A stretch of 45,486 bases of DNA, taken from NCBI RefSeq assembly GCF_003049505.1, contig NZ_PYWN01000041.1:1-45486 (forward strand). The letters are read 5' to 3'. Positions 1 to 9,382 of this stretch are shown here, piece after piece (the first letter of the stretch is position 1; every line of letters begins with the position of its first letter). This stretch comes from Metasolibacillus meyeri (GTDB lineage: Bacteria > Bacillota > Bacilli > Bacillales_A > Planococcaceae). The notes below the pieces were generated by a model. The model was not told where the DNA came from. It ran no database searches and saw only the letters and a list, made by a program, of their open reading frames with translations. Position numbers and translations under genes: made by a program.

Positions 1-295
1 GGTTCTAAAGGACTATTAAAAATAAATCAATAGGTATAAATAATTTTTTAAATATCATTAATATTTTTATAAAAAATGACTTATTGCTAATTTAAAATCG
101 AAATTATACGAAAATGCTCCATATTATTCATGTTTACTGATTGTTACCTTTAAATTTTGAAGGGATAATAATAGAGATATAAATTACTAATAATGGTAAA
201 AATTTAAATTTTTATAATTTTGTTTTATTAATAAATAAACCTTTTGTGATTCATAGAGTAATGAGATTTCCAAAGGATTTCAGAGGCTTGTTGTA

Positions 296-610
296 GAATA
301 CACATCCCTTAGATGAGTATTCAAGTAGCAAGGAAACATTTTTCTAATAAACTATTTATTTTGGTTTTCTGTATTGAAAGTAAGGCATTAATTATATCAA
401 AGGGTTATAAAGTGAAGCTTCAATCAGTGGGGGTTTTCCTTATCCCCCGCTGATTGTTGATAAAGGGACACAAGCTAAGAACTTCACATCCTGTGAAAAT
501 GCTTGTGTGACCAACATCATGTTGACCTCAATCGGGCTTTTACGGACTGTTATCGCCCACCTATCCTTTTTGTTTTTCTCAAATCTTGAGGTGGGCGTCT
601 TACTGTCCGT
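296..610. repeat. Highly structured element with five successive stem-loops (MITE, IS remnant or structured RNA)
   Basis: Perfect or near-perfect stems follow one another. GAATAC/GTATTC (296-301/317-322) encloses CATC/GATG. A 13-bp stem with one mismatch lies at 421-433/444-456, with G5/C5 at its loop. ACACAAGC/GCTTGTGT (468-475/501-508) encloses TTCACA/TGTGAA. CAACAT/ATGTTG lies at 512-517/519-524. CGCCCACCT/AGGTGGGCG (554-562/589-597) sits inside ACGGAC/GTCCGT (542-547/605-610). Such density is far above the AT-rich background. A 67-codon minus-strand frame (440-643) runs across it without a clear ribosome-binding site. I cannot name the element. A non-autonomous transposable element or an untranslated structured RNA both fit. 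Confidence 0.5.
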
Positions 611-897
611 TAATGCGGGATAAATAGGGATAAAAGATACCATATGTCTCCAAAATGAAAATAATAGATGAGGAAAAAGTAAAAATGCCAGCTCTTCTTA
701 TTCTCTGAAGATTTTCCAATACAGTAACAATAAAAAAGAGCGCTCAGATGAAAGAAATTGAACTTGTGATAGGAATCCGCTATGAAGAAAAAACAAAAGA
801 AATGTGTACCTCTAGTATTTATATCATCAACCCTTTACTCGAAATACAAAAAGGGAATTTATAGCCTGCAGTCCTTTAATTGGAAAATTTTAAACAT

Positions 898-932
898 AAA
901 AAAACTAGGAGCAGAATCTCTCGCTCCTAGTT
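898..932 (-). terminator. Rho-independent terminator of the leftward operon ending in phosphoglucomutase
   Basis: Perfect 10-bp stem AACTAGGAGC (903-912) / GCTCCTAGTT (923-932) with a 10-base loop. On the minus strand it is followed by seven T residues (898-904). It lies about 110 bases beyond the phosphoglucomutase stop. Confidence 0.85.
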
Positions 933-1040
933 CTCTGATTTCAACATATTTCTTTTTGTATAGCTACGCAAAATAACTAACTATTCTAGTAACTTTATAA
1001 TTAATTCATATTCTACTTGTTTGCATTGAGAAGTAACTCT

Positions 1041-2747
1041 TTATTTCACCAATTCGACTACAGCCTGCTTCACCATCTCAAGTTTCTGCTGTGCTGCTTC
1101 CATCGTACTATCCACAACACCGATATAAAACTTACATTTTGGCTCTGTACCAGATGGACGAACGGCAATCCATGTGCCATCTGCTAAAACAAACTTCAAT
1201 ACATTTTCCTTTGGTAATGCGAGTGCCTTTATCTCACCAGTTACCAATGTCGCTTGTCCTACTAAGTAATCCTCCACTTGCTGTACAGCTAAGCCCGCAA
1301 TCTCTTTTGGCAGACTCTCACGTAAATGTTGTAAAATAGCTTGCATTTCCTCTTGACCATTTTTGCCCTCAAATACTTGCGACACCAGTGTTTCTTGGTA
1401 ATAGCCAAACTCTTCATATAAACGTTCTAGTTGATCTAATAATGTATTGCCTTGTAACGCATAGAATGCTGCCATTTCAGCTACCTTCAATGCAACTTGT
1501 ACCGCATCTTTATCGCGTACAAACGTTTCAATTAAATAGCCGTAGCTCTCTTCATAACCAAATAAATATGTTTGCTCACCTGTTGCTTCATATTGCGCAA
1601 TCTTCTCTGCAATATATTTAAAGCCTGTAAGCGTATTTTCTGTTACAATGCCATAGCTTTCTGCAATTTTTGCACCTAGTTCTGCAGTCACAATCGTTTT
1701 GACTACCACACTATTCTTAGACAATGTCCCATCTTGCTGCTTCGTAGCTAATAAATAATGCAATAATAATGCACCTAGCTGATTTCCCGTTAACAGTTCA
1801 TAACGTACACCATTCCATACAGCGACGCCTAAACGATCTGCATCTGGATCTGTTGCTAACAAAAGTTCTGCGCCATTGCGCTGCCCCAGTTCCACCGCTA
1901 ATGTAAATGCTGCTGCTTCCTCTGGGTTGGGATAAGATACTGTTGGAAATGCACCATCCTGTATAGCTTGCGCCTCCACAACTGCTACATCTGTAAAACC
2001 AAAAGCATGCAAGCCTTCTCGCACAGGAACTAAGCCTGCACCATGTAAAGGGGTATAAACAAGCTTCATATCAAGTGCTACTTCACGCGTATCCTTTAAT
2101 GTCAGAAGCTGCTTTAAATACGCTGCATCAAGTTCTTCTAATAACCATGTGAAAAGTTCTTGCTGCACTAACTGTTCAAGCTCTGCTACCTCAATTGCAA
2201 AAATATCCTCAATCTCATGCATGTACTGTACAATCGCATTCGCCCCAGCTGGAACAAGCTGTGCACCATCTTCACCATACACTTTAAAGCCATTATACTG
2301 TTTGGGATTATGGCTGGCTGTAATCACAACTCCTGCATACGCATTTACTTCGCGTACAGTAAACGACAGCTGCGGTGTTGGGCGAGGCTCTTTATAAACA
2401 TAAGCTCGAATACCGTGCGCTCCTAAAACACGCGCTGTTTCACAAGCAAACTCGTAAGAAAAATGGCGTGTATCGTATGCGATGACAACACCACGTGCCT
2501 TTGCATCTTCACCATTTGCTTCAACATAACGAGCTAGCCCTTCCGCTACACGCCGAATCGTATAAAGATTCATACGATTTGTACCAGCACCTAGCACGCC
2601 GCGCATACCGCCTGTGCCAAATGAAACATACTGATAAAATCGATCCTCTATCGCTTGTTCATCTGATGCAATCGCTGTTAATTCTTCGACCAAATACGCT
2701 GGCAATGTCTGTTGCTCCCATTGTTTAAATAGCTCTTTTACACTCAC
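1041..2747 (-). CDS. pgcA: Phosphoglucomutase / phosphomannomutase (alpha-D-phosphohexomutase)
   Basis: Cytosolic enzyme that interconverts glucose 6-phosphate and glucose 1-phosphate, the entry step to UDP- and dTDP-sugars. The 568 residues match the long Firmicutes PgcA type. All four phosphohexomutase loops are visible: the phosphoserine loop TASHNP (143-148, Ser145), the metal loop DPDADR (300-305), the sugar loop GYEESYGY (397-404) and the phosphate loop RPSGTEPK (530-537). The GTG start overlaps the TGA stop of the upstream isomerase by 4 bp, so the two are translationally coupled. A strong terminator follows at 898-932. Its position beside galE, galU and rfbA fits a role in feeding surface-glycan precursors. 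Mannose as an alternative substrate cannot be excluded. Confidence 0.93.
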   Translation of the reverse strand: MSVKELFKQWEQQTLPAYLVEELTAIASDEQAIEDRFYQYVSFGTGGMRGVLGAGTNRMNLYTIRRVAEGLARYVEANGEDAKARGVVIAYDTRHFSYEFACETARVLGAHGIRAYVYKEPRPTPQLSFTVREVNAYAGVVITASHNPKQYNGFKVYGEDGAQLVPAGANAIVQYMHEIEDIFAIEVAELEQLVQQELFTWLLEELDAAYLKQLLTLKDTREVALDMKLVYTPLHGAGLVPVREGLHAFGFTDVAVVEAQAIQDGAFPTVSYPNPEEAAAFTLAVELGQRNGAELLLATDPDADRLGVAVWNGVRYELLTGNQLGALLLHYLLATKQQDGTLSKNSVVVKTIVTAELGAKIAESYGIVTENTLTGFKYIAEKIAQYEATGEQTYLFGYEESYGYLIETFVRDKDAVQVALKVAEMAAFYALQGNTLLDQLERLYEEFGYYQETLVSQVFEGKNGQEEMQAILQHLRESLPKEIAGLAVQQVEDYLVGQATLVTGEIKALALPKENVLKFVLADGTWIAVRPSGTEPKCKFYIGVVDSTMEAAQQKLEMVKQAVVELVK

Positions 2748-4033
2748 TCTGTTACCGCCTTTTCTTCTTTCAATAATTCTAACATTTTACGTTTATATGC
2801 TTCTACCCCTGGCTGGTCGAAAGGATTGACCTCTAATAAACAAGCACTCATCGCACAAGCTTTCATAAAGAAGTAAATTAAATAACCAAGATGGTATGCA
2901 TCAAGCTTCGGCAATTCCAATTGAATCACTGGCACATTACCCTCCGCATGGGCTAAAGCTGTTCCTTGCTTTGAAATCGCATTAATCTCGTTAAATGTAC
3001 GATTCGCTAAGTAATTTAAGCCGTCCTCATTGCGTGCATCATACGGTACTTCCATATCGCCTTCAATCTCATGGAAATGCAATAATGTTTCAAATAGAAT
3101 ACGACGGCCTTCTTGAATGTATTGTCCAATTGCATGTAAATCCGTTGAAAAGCTAACTGTTGAAGGATACAATCCCTTCCGCTCTTTCCCTTCACTCTCA
3201 CCAAATAGCTGCTTCCACCACTCATGGAATTTACTTAAACCAGGCTCAAACGAAGCCAACAGTTCATTTGTATATCCCTGCTCATATAGCATATGGCGCA
3301 TCACCGCATACTTATAAGCATCATTAAATGCTAAATCCGGCTCTGCAAGCTCTGCCGCTGCATGACGTGCCCCGTCCATTAATTCCTGAATATCAACACC
3401 AGCTACTGCTACAGGCAGTAAACCAACCGCCGTTAAAACAGAATAGCGTCCTCCTACATCATCTGGAATGACAAACTGCCGGTAGCCAGCTCTATCTGCA
3501 ATATCTTTCAAGATCCCTTTTTCGGCATCTGTTGTCACAATAATACGCTCCACTGCTTTATCTCCGTAACGTTCCTCCATATAAAGGCGCAACACACGAA
3601 ATGCAAGCGCAGGCTCCATCGTCCCACCAGATTTCGAAATGACATTCACATAAACTTGTTTGCCATCTAAATAAGCAAGTAATTCCTTGATATAAGCACC
3701 ACTCATATTCAACCCAGCATAAACAACCTCAATACCACCTTTAGGCAAACCAAAATAAGGGGCTAATGCCTCCTGAATGGCACGTGCTCCTAAAAAGGAA
3801 CCGCCTACACCAATGACAACAAGCACGTCTGCACAAGCTTTGATTTCACTAGCGACGTAGTTAATTGATGTCAAAAGCTCTTCATAATCTTGTAATGGTG
3901 CATCCATCCAACCTGTTGCATAATGATTTGGTAAATCTCCATGAATTTGTTTTACTCGATTTTTATATGTTAATATATCCTGTTCATTTAACGAACAGTT
4001 TAATAAAGTTGTTTGTAGAATTTCCTTTTTCAC
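2744..4033 (-). CDS. pgi: Glucose-6-phosphate isomerase
   Basis: Cytosolic isomerase between glucose 6-phosphate and fructose 6-phosphate. The SIS-fold sugar-phosphate motifs are present: VIGVGGSFLGARA (73-85), ISKSGGT (132-138), GGRYSVLTAVGLLP (194-207) and the QYIQEG segment with the probable catalytic Glu (about 308). The C-terminal PGI signature around LLEVNPFDQPGVEAYK is intact. At 429 residues it is about 20 shorter than the B. subtilis enzyme, mainly at the N-terminus. The start is GTG, with a GAGGA-like site about 11 bases upstream. Its stop overlaps the phosphoglucomutase start by 4 bp. A terminator (4114-4140) lies between it and galE, so the pgi-pgm pair is probably a separate transcript. 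I see no strong sigma-A promoter in the short gap. Confidence 0.93.
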   Translation of the reverse strand: MKKEILQTTLLNCSLNEQDILTYKNRVKQIHGDLPNHYATGWMDAPLQDYEELLTSINYVASEIKACADVLVVIGVGGSFLGARAIQEALAPYFGLPKGGIEVVYAGLNMSGAYIKELLAYLDGKQVYVNVISKSGGTMEPALAFRVLRLYMEERYGDKAVERIIVTTDAEKGILKDIADRAGYRQFVIPDDVGGRYSVLTAVGLLPVAVAGVDIQELMDGARHAAAELAEPDLAFNDAYKYAVMRHMLYEQGYTNELLASFEPGLSKFHEWWKQLFGESEGKERKGLYPSTVSFSTDLHAIGQYIQEGRRILFETLLHFHEIEGDMEVPYDARNEDGLNYLANRTFNEINAISKQGTALAHAEGNVPVIQLELPKLDAYHLGYLIYFFMKACAMSACLLEVNPFDQPGVEAYKRKMLELLKEEKAVTE

Positions 4034-4113
4034 AATAAAAAATCCTCGTTTCTTCTTACAAGTATAATAGTCTTATTATGCCATAGAACCATCGGAAAAA
4101 CCATTTATAATAC

Positions 4114-4140
4114 AAAAAAGCATGTTCTAACGCAGAACAT
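4114..4140 (-). terminator. Terminator after galE
   Basis: Stem ATGTTCT (4122-4128) / AGAACAT (4134-4140) with a 5-base loop. It is followed on the minus strand by GC and six T residues (4114-4119). It lies directly after the galE stop and before pgi. Confidence 0.75.
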
Positions 4141-4150
4141 ACTTTCATTT

Positions 4151-5119
4151 TTAAAATTGTTTTTGATGCCAAGCCCAAGCACTTTCAATGATAGTCTGTA
4201 AATCAAATTGTGCTTTCCAGCCAAGCTCCTGATATATCTTCTCTGCATTTGCGACAAGTATCGCAGGATCGCCAGCTCGTCTATCTATATACTGTATATT
4301 TGCCTGCTTGTTAGCTACTTGCTCACACATTGCTATAATTTCTTTAACTGAATATCCATGACTATTTCCCAGATTATAAACGGAAGCTGTCAGTGTACCA
4401 TTCAATAAACCTTCAAGTGCCAATAAATGCGCTTTAGCTAAATCTGTTACATGGATATAATCTCGAATACATGTCCCATCAGGTGTATCGTAATCCGTAC
4501 CATAAACTGAGATAGCGCTGCGTTGCCCTAATAAATGCTGTAAAACAAGTGGAATTAAATGTGTTTCAGGTGAATGGCTTTCTCCAATTTCAGCTGTCTC
4601 ATCGGCTCCTGCTGCATTAAAATAACGCAACACAGCATACTTCAAGCCATAGCTATAAGCTAAATCCTTAACCATTTGCTCTACCATCAATTTTGAGTGT
4701 CCGTATGGATTAATTGGTGCAGTTACTGTATGCTCATCAATTAATTCAACATCAGGTGTACCGTATGTGGCAGCCGTTGAAGAAAAAATGAATTTATCAA
4801 TATGGTTGTCTTTCATTAATTTCAATAAATTGAATGTAGCGATAACATTATTTTCATAATATTTCATAGGATCCGCTACAGATTCACTAACTAAGCTAAA
4901 TGCCGCAAAATGTAACACAGCCTCAATCGTATAAGTATCGAATAAGCGCTGTACTGTGTCAGCATCTCCTAAATCACCCTCAATAAAAGTCGCTTTCTGG
5001 TCAACTGCCCACCGATGCCCTGTACTTAAATTATCTAACACCACCACATCATGTGTTTTCACTAGCTCTTTTACAAAATGACTGCCAATATAGCCAGCTC
5101 CACCGACAACTAAAATCAT
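4151..5119 (-). CDS. galE: UDP-glucose 4-epimerase
   Basis: Extended short-chain dehydrogenase that interconverts UDP-glucose and UDP-galactose with bound NAD. The Rossmann motif GGAGYIGSHF is at residues 6-15, the Ser/Thr segment SSTAATYG at 113-120 and the catalytic YGHSK (YxxxK) at 139-143. The 322-residue length is typical. It starts two bases after the galU stop, so the pair should be co-transcribed and make UDP-Glc, then UDP-Gal, for the glycan locus. A terminator follows immediately. UDP-GlcNAc epimerase activity is possible, since the family cannot be split by eye. Confidence 0.92.
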   Translation of the reverse strand: MILVVGGAGYIGSHFVKELVKTHDVVVLDNLSTGHRWAVDQKATFIEGDLGDADTVQRLFDTYTIEAVLHFAAFSLVSESVADPMKYYENNVIATFNLLKLMKDNHIDKFIFSSTAATYGTPDVELIDEHTVTAPINPYGHSKLMVEQMVKDLAYSYGLKYAVLRYFNAAGADETAEIGESHSPETHLIPLVLQHLLGQRSAISVYGTDYDTPDGTCIRDYIHVTDLAKAHLLALEGLLNGTLTASVYNLGNSHGYSVKEIIAMCEQVANKQANIQYIDRRAGDPAILVANAEKIYQELGWKAQFDLQTIIESAWAWHQKQF

Positions 5120-5121
5120 CC

Positions 5122-6000
5122 TTACTCACCACTCAGTTCCTTCGCTTTTTGTAAAATAAATGCCTTTATACCTTCACTCAAATCTTCACGGGCTAAAGCA
5201 AAATCAATTGTCGTCTCGATAAAACCTAGCTGCTCTCCAACATCATAACGCTGTCCTTCAAATGCATAGGCAAATACTCGTTGTATGCCATTTAGAGATT
5301 CAATAGCATCTGTTAATTGAATTTCACCATTTTTTCCTTTTTTCTTTTCATCTAAGAAACGGAAAATTTCAGGTGTTAATATATAACGCCCAATAATAGC
5401 AAAGTTAGATGGAGCCTCTTCTAAAACAGGTTTTTCTACAAATTTAGTTACTTGCATTAATCGATTATCTGTACTAATTGGATCAATAACACCATAACGA
5501 TGTACTTCCTCATCTGGCACTTCCTGTACACCAATAATACTTGAGGAAGTTTTTTCATATTGATTCATTAATTGCTTTAAACAAGGCTTTTCACTTTTTA
5601 CAATATCATCACCAAGTAGAACCGCAAATGGTTCATCTCCAATAAATTTACGCGCACACCAAATCGCATGACCTAAGCCAAGTGCTTCTTTTTGACGAAT
5701 ATAGTGAATTTCAACATTGGCTGACTCTTGTACTTTTTCAAGCATATCAAGCTTACCTTTTTCCATTAAATTCGTCTCAAGTTCCCATGCATTGTCAAAG
5801 TGATCTTCAATCGCTCGTTTATTTTTACCTGTAACAATAATAATATCTTCAATACCAGCTGCAATTGCTTCCTCTACAATATATTGAATCGTTGGCTTAT
5901 CTACAATTGGCAGCATTTCCTTTGGCATTGCTTTTGTCACTGGAAGAAAACGCGTTCCTAGTCCTGCTGCTGGAATAATTGCTTTTCGGATTTTTTTCAA
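5122..6000 (-). CDS. galU: UTP-glucose-1-phosphate uridylyltransferase
   Basis: Makes UDP-glucose from UTP and glucose 1-phosphate; the B. subtilis orthologue is GtaB. The nucleotidyltransferase signature [20 protein letters not shown] is near the N-terminus, followed by [19 protein letters not shown] and FVEKP motifs. I prefer the TTG start at 6000. It gives [15 protein letters not shown], as in GtaB, with a GGGTGAG site just upstream. The frame extends to a GTG at 6009 that lacks a good ribosome-binding site. It lies between the priming sugar transferase and galE, with only 2 bp to galE. The gene supplies UDP-Glc for the locus and, by analogy, for general wall polymers. Confidence 0.94.
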   Translation of the reverse strand: MKKIRKAIIPAAGLGTRFLPVTKAMPKEMLPIVDKPTIQYIVEEAIAAGIEDIIIVTGKNKRAIEDHFDNAWELETNLMEKGKLDMLEKVQESANVEIHYIRQKEALGLGHAIWCARKFIGDEPFAVLLGDDIVKSEKPCLKQLMNQYEKTSSSIIGVQEVPDEEVHRYGVIDPISTDNRLMQVTKFVEKPVLEEAPSNFAIIGRYILTPEIFRFLDEKKKGKNGEIQLTDAIESLNGIQRVFAYAFEGQRYDVGEQLGFIETTIDFALAREDLSEGIKAFILQKAKELSGE

Positions 6001-6022
6001 CGGTCTCACCCAAATCTATTAA

Positions 6023-7414
6023 TTAATACGCATTTTTATTAACAAAACCATTTACAATTGTCTTAAAAATAATACGGATGTCAAATAGTAATGTCCAGTT
6101 CTCAATGTACTGAATATCATGCTCTATGCGATCTTCAATAGACGTATCTCCACGTAAACCACATACTTGAGCCCACCCTGTAATACCAGGTCTTACATGA
6201 TGCTTAATCATATATTTAGGAATCTCTTCTTTAAACTGATCGACAAAGTATGGGCGCTCTGGTCTTGGTCCTACAATACTCATATCGCCTTTTAAAACAT
6301 TGAAAAACTGAGGGAATTCATCTAAGCTCGTTTTTCGAATGAATGTACCAAATTTTGTTCTCCTTGGATCATTCTCAACTGTCCATTGAGTATCTGAAGC
6401 TGTAGTTGGCATATCCTTCATTGATCTAAATTTATACATAAAAAATGATCGACGATTTAAACCAACTCGCTCCTGTTTAAATAAAATCGGACCTGGTGAA
6501 GTCAGTTTTACACCTATTGCAATCGCTATTAATAATGGCGAAGTAATAATAATCGCACATAAAGCAAACACAATATCAAATAAACGTTTCAACATTCTAT
6601 TTACATATTCATCTAATGGAATGTCACGCACATTAATAACTGGTAAATCACCAAAGCGCTCAAAATGAGGCGTGGCAGGTAAAACATCGTAAAAATCAGG
6701 CACAATCGCTACACGTACACCAGCCTTTTCACATATAGAAATAATCTTATCGTATTTAGAAAATACAGTCAAAGGTAATGCAATCACAACTTCATCAATA
6801 ATTTTATTTTCTAAAATTGTTGGTAAATCCGCAATTTTCCCTAATATTTTTTGTTTCCTATTCTCTTGCTTATAATCATCTAAAAAACCTATAACTTGCA
6901 AGCCATACTCTGGATGATTCTCTAAATTCTCAATATATCGCTTACCAATAGACCCCGCACCCAATATTAAAACAAATTGCTGATTAAATCCTTTTTTACG
7001 CATGCCTCTTAAAAATTGCTTTACAAAAAAGCGATATGTCACAATAATGAAGAAGCCTGTAAGTAAATAAATCACCAGGAACATACGTGAAATATCAATA
7101 GTTTTCATAAGAAACAAAACACTTAATAGTACAAACATACTATAGATTTGCACTTGAATAACTTTTGAAACTTCCTTCGCAAATTTCATCTTTCGCTTTG
7201 GAATATACAGATGTATTAAAAATCCAATTGCTAAAAAGGAGACAGCATAAATAATATGCCATGTAAAGTAATCAGACATTGGCAAATAAGACCCTTGCTC
7301 CTCTGGATTCACGACAAATCGTAAATACCATGCCAGAATAAATGCTAGCTGTAAAAAGAGGAAATCAGTTGTCATATACAACTGTGTAATAAAGCGTTCC
7401 TTTCCTCGTATCAT
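6023..7414 (-). CDS. Polyprenyl-phosphate sugar-1-phosphate transferase (WbaP/WsaP-like initiating enzyme)
   Basis: Integral membrane enzyme that loads the first sugar-1-phosphate onto undecaprenyl phosphate and so primes glycan assembly. The N-terminal third has about four hydrophobic helices, followed by a Rossmann-like CoA-binding domain (LILGAGSIGKRY, then GFLDD) and a fifth helix (DIVFALCAIIITSPLLIAIA). The C-terminal catalytic domain shows PGPILFKQERVG, KFRSM, LDEFPQFFNVLKGDMSIVGP and RPGITGWAQ, all hallmarks of the bacterial sugar transferase family. I prefer the ATG at 7414 (463 aa) because AGGTGA lies 6 bases upstream; the frame extends to a GTG at 7423. In Geobacillus S-layer glycan clusters a WsaP enzyme of this family does the priming. 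The donor is probably UDP-Gal or UDP-Glc, judged from galE-galU downstream. Confidence 0.9.
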   Translation of the reverse strand: MIRGKERFITQLYMTTDFLFLQLAFILAWYLRFVVNPEEQGSYLPMSDYFTWHIIYAVSFLAIGFLIHLYIPKRKMKFAKEVSKVIQVQIYSMFVLLSVLFLMKTIDISRMFLVIYLLTGFFIIVTYRFFVKQFLRGMRKKGFNQQFVLILGAGSIGKRYIENLENHPEYGLQVIGFLDDYKQENRKQKILGKIADLPTILENKIIDEVVIALPLTVFSKYDKIISICEKAGVRVAIVPDFYDVLPATPHFERFGDLPVINVRDIPLDEYVNRMLKRLFDIVFALCAIIITSPLLIAIAIGVKLTSPGPILFKQERVGLNRRSFFMYKFRSMKDMPTTASDTQWTVENDPRRTKFGTFIRKTSLDEFPQFFNVLKGDMSIVGPRPERPYFVDQFKEEIPKYMIKHHVRPGITGWAQVCGLRGDTSIEDRIEHDIQYIENWTLLFDIRIIFKTIVNGFVNKNAY

Positions 7415-7437
7415 TGTAATCACCTATTTTTCATATT

Positions 7438-8304
7438 TTATCGACCTTGCTTCAATACATTTGTGATTGTTGCAAGTGCTAATTTCAATGTAATCCCTGT
7501 ATAGACGATACTGTTCACTAAAAAGTTATAGTTTTTAGCAAAATGCTTTTTATGAAATAAATACATCGCTCGATGAAATTCATAAACAATTTTAAATGGC
7601 TTCCTTCGGCTGCTTGCTCCCTTATAATGAAGAATCGAAACCAATGGATTATAAACAATCCGCCAGCCTGCCTCTTTTATTCGATAACACCAATCAATAT
7701 CTTCTCCATACATGAAGAAATCTTCATCTAAAAGCCCTATCTGCTCAAATGCTTCCCTACGTACAATCATAAAGGCCCCTACTAAACAATCAATATCGTG
7801 TATTTCTTGCATATTCATATAGCTTTTATGATAACTATTAAACTTTGGACTGTCAGGATATTTTCGAGATAAGCCCATCATATAATAAAAAGAGGCTTCT
7901 GGTGTTGGAAACCCTCTATGACATGCTTTATCTAATGATCCATCTACTAGATTCACTTCACAGCCTGCTGCCCCAACATCAAAATGAGCATCCATAAACT
8001 GCACCATCGTATCGAGCGTATCTTCATGGACAATCGTATCTGAATTAAGTAGCAAGACATGGCGCCCTTTACAGATTTTAATTGCTTGATTATTCGCCTT
8101 AGAGAACCCTACATTTTGCTTGTTTGCTATAACAGTTATTTGTGGAAAAGCATCTTTTAATTGTTCAACAGAATTATCTGAAGAAGCATTATCCACTACA
8201 TAAATTTCATATTGAATATTCAATTTTGCACTCAGTATTGATTGAATACAATCTATCGTCAATTTCGGTGTATTATAATTAACAATTACAATGCTTAAGT
8301 CCAT
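7438..8304 (-). CDS. GT2 family glycosyltransferase (rhamnosyltransferase-like)
   Basis: GT-A fold glycosyltransferase of 288 residues. It begins with the family nucleotide-binding strand LSIVIVNYN and VVDNASSDNS. It has the metal-binding LLNSDTIV (a D-x-D variant), and the acceptor-side motif GEDIDWCYRIKEAGW typical of WbbL-like rhamnosyltransferases. It is cytosolic or membrane-associated with no clear membrane helix. It is six bases from the next GT2 gene and 14 from the priming transferase, so it probably adds one of the first residues. dTDP-rhamnose is a plausible donor given rfbABCD in the window, but this is inference. Confidence 0.85.
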   Translation of the reverse strand: MDLSIVIVNYNTPKLTIDCIQSILSAKLNIQYEIYVVDNASSDNSVEQLKDAFPQITVIANKQNVGFSKANNQAIKICKGRHVLLLNSDTIVHEDTLDTMVQFMDAHFDVGAAGCEVNLVDGSLDKACHRGFPTPEASFYYMMGLSRKYPDSPKFNSYHKSYMNMQEIHDIDCLVGAFMIVRREAFEQIGLLDEDFFMYGEDIDWCYRIKEAGWRIVYNPLVSILHYKGASSRRKPFKIVYEFHRAMYLFHKKHFAKNYNFLVNSIVYTGITLKLALATITNVLKQGR

Positions 8305-8310
8305 TTTATT

Positions 8311-9270
8311 TTACCATATTCCTTTAAAATACTCATATATTTGTTTAGAAGGTACTTTACTATTCATTTGTATCCACCGTCTTTTCCTTTTTAAAGATTT
8401 ATATTCTTTAAAAAGTAGTTGATACGCACTAATTAATTTCGGTTCCTTTAGTCCTATATATATTAAACAAGCTAATTCATATAGACAAATGATTGGCAAA
8501 TGTAAAAGGAAATATACTATTTTATCATTCTTCAATATATAAAAATGTCTATTAATATACGAATGTTTTCTTGTTTTAAGAGAAATATTTTTTCTTGATT
8601 GATTACCCTTCCAACCTCTTTCATGCTGGGCAATGGCTTCTGGTACAAAACAAATTTCCCACCCTGCCAAACGAGCTCGCCAGCTAACATCTACATCTTC
8701 TTTATATGCAAAAAAGCTTTCATCAAAAAACTGCCCTTTATCAGATATACTTTCCATCATAGCTCTTTTATAAATTGCAGCTGCACCAGATACACCAAAA
8801 ACATTTATGTCCTTATCATATTGCCCTTTATCTACCTCTCCACTACCACGATCTACTGCACGTCGATTCTTCTTTATGTTGATGCCTGTACTATCAATAA
8901 TACGTGATTGCACATCTCGATATAATTTCCCTGTCGCCGCACCAATATAATCTTTTAGTACAATGTATTCCATAATTCGTTCTATATAAGTTGGTTCTAA
9001 AATAACATCTGGATTTAATACTAAAACGTACTCTGAATTCGAAAAATCTAGTGCCTGATTATGTCCACCTACAAAGCCATTATTCACACTATTTTTTACA
9101 AAATGAATATGAGGATATAATGTAATAATTTCCTCTATACTATCTTTTGAATTATTATCTATCACTATTACTTGCTGAATTGGATAAGTTTGTGCAAAAA
9201 CTGAATCCAAACAAGTTCCTATATCATCTGCACTGTTATATGTCACAATCTGTACTGCTATACTAGTCAA
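8311..9270 (-). CDS. GT2 family glycosyltransferase
   Basis: Second GT2 enzyme of the pair (319 aa). It shows the family start IAVQIVTYNSADD and VIVIDNNSKD, a LNPDVIL metal-site segment (D-x-x variant) and the KEDVDVSWRARLAGW motif seen in rhamnosyltransferase-like GT2 proteins. A short hydrophobic stretch near 240-265 may associate with the membrane. The start is TTG with GAGGGG about 5 bases upstream. A terminator at 9349-9380 separates it from the previous leftward gene, so this gene probably begins a transcript or depends on read-through. Substrate unknown. Confidence 0.82.
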   Translation of the reverse strand: MTSIAVQIVTYNSADDIGTCLDSVFAQTYPIQQVIVIDNNSKDSIEEIITLYPHIHFVKNSVNNGFVGGHNQALDFSNSEYVLVLNPDVILEPTYIERIMEYIVLKDYIGAATGKLYRDVQSRIIDSTGINIKKNRRAVDRGSGEVDKGQYDKDINVFGVSGAAAIYKRAMMESISDKGQFFDESFFAYKEDVDVSWRARLAGWEICFVPEAIAQHERGWKGNQSRKNISLKTRKHSYINRHFYILKNDKIVYFLLHLPIICLYELACLIYIGLKEPKLISAYQLLFKEYKSLKRKRRWIQMNSKVPSKQIYEYFKGIW

Positions 9271-9343
9271 ACTACCCCTCGTTTCTATAACAAACTTTTC
9301 ACCATAAAACCTTCATATTATATTATATCAATGATATTGGAAT

Positions 9344-9380
9344 AGAAAAGGCTTCGATTCATAAAACAGAATCAAAGCCT
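9344..9380 (-). terminator. Terminator after the DPM1-like glycosyltransferase gene
   Basis: Stem AGGCTTCGATTC (9349-9360) / GAATCAAAGCCT (9369-9380), 12 bp with one mismatch and an 8-base loop. It is followed on the minus strand by TTTTC. It directly follows the stop at 9383. Confidence 0.8.
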
Positions 9381-9382
9381 AA

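Larger units (their letters stand above)
1..1040. other. Gene-poor left flank
   Basis: I see no convincing coding region here. The first 290 bases are very AT-rich and hold nothing I can name. Bases 296-610 form a dense series of hairpins, described separately. Bases 660-890 show no signal. The short open frames at 440-643 (minus) and 782-976 (plus) lack convincing ribosome-binding sites and run over hairpins, so I do not call them genes. The stretch ends in the terminator of the leftward phosphoglucomutase operon (898-932). Confidence 0.7.

Noticed and set aside
440-643. 67-codon minus-strand reading frame
   Set aside because: It runs across several perfect hairpins and lacks a convincing ribosome-binding site; base pairing constrains the sequence more than coding does.
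782-976. 64-codon plus-strand reading frame starting MKKKQKK
   Set aside because: It reads through the terminator of the opposite operon and shows no recognisable domain.
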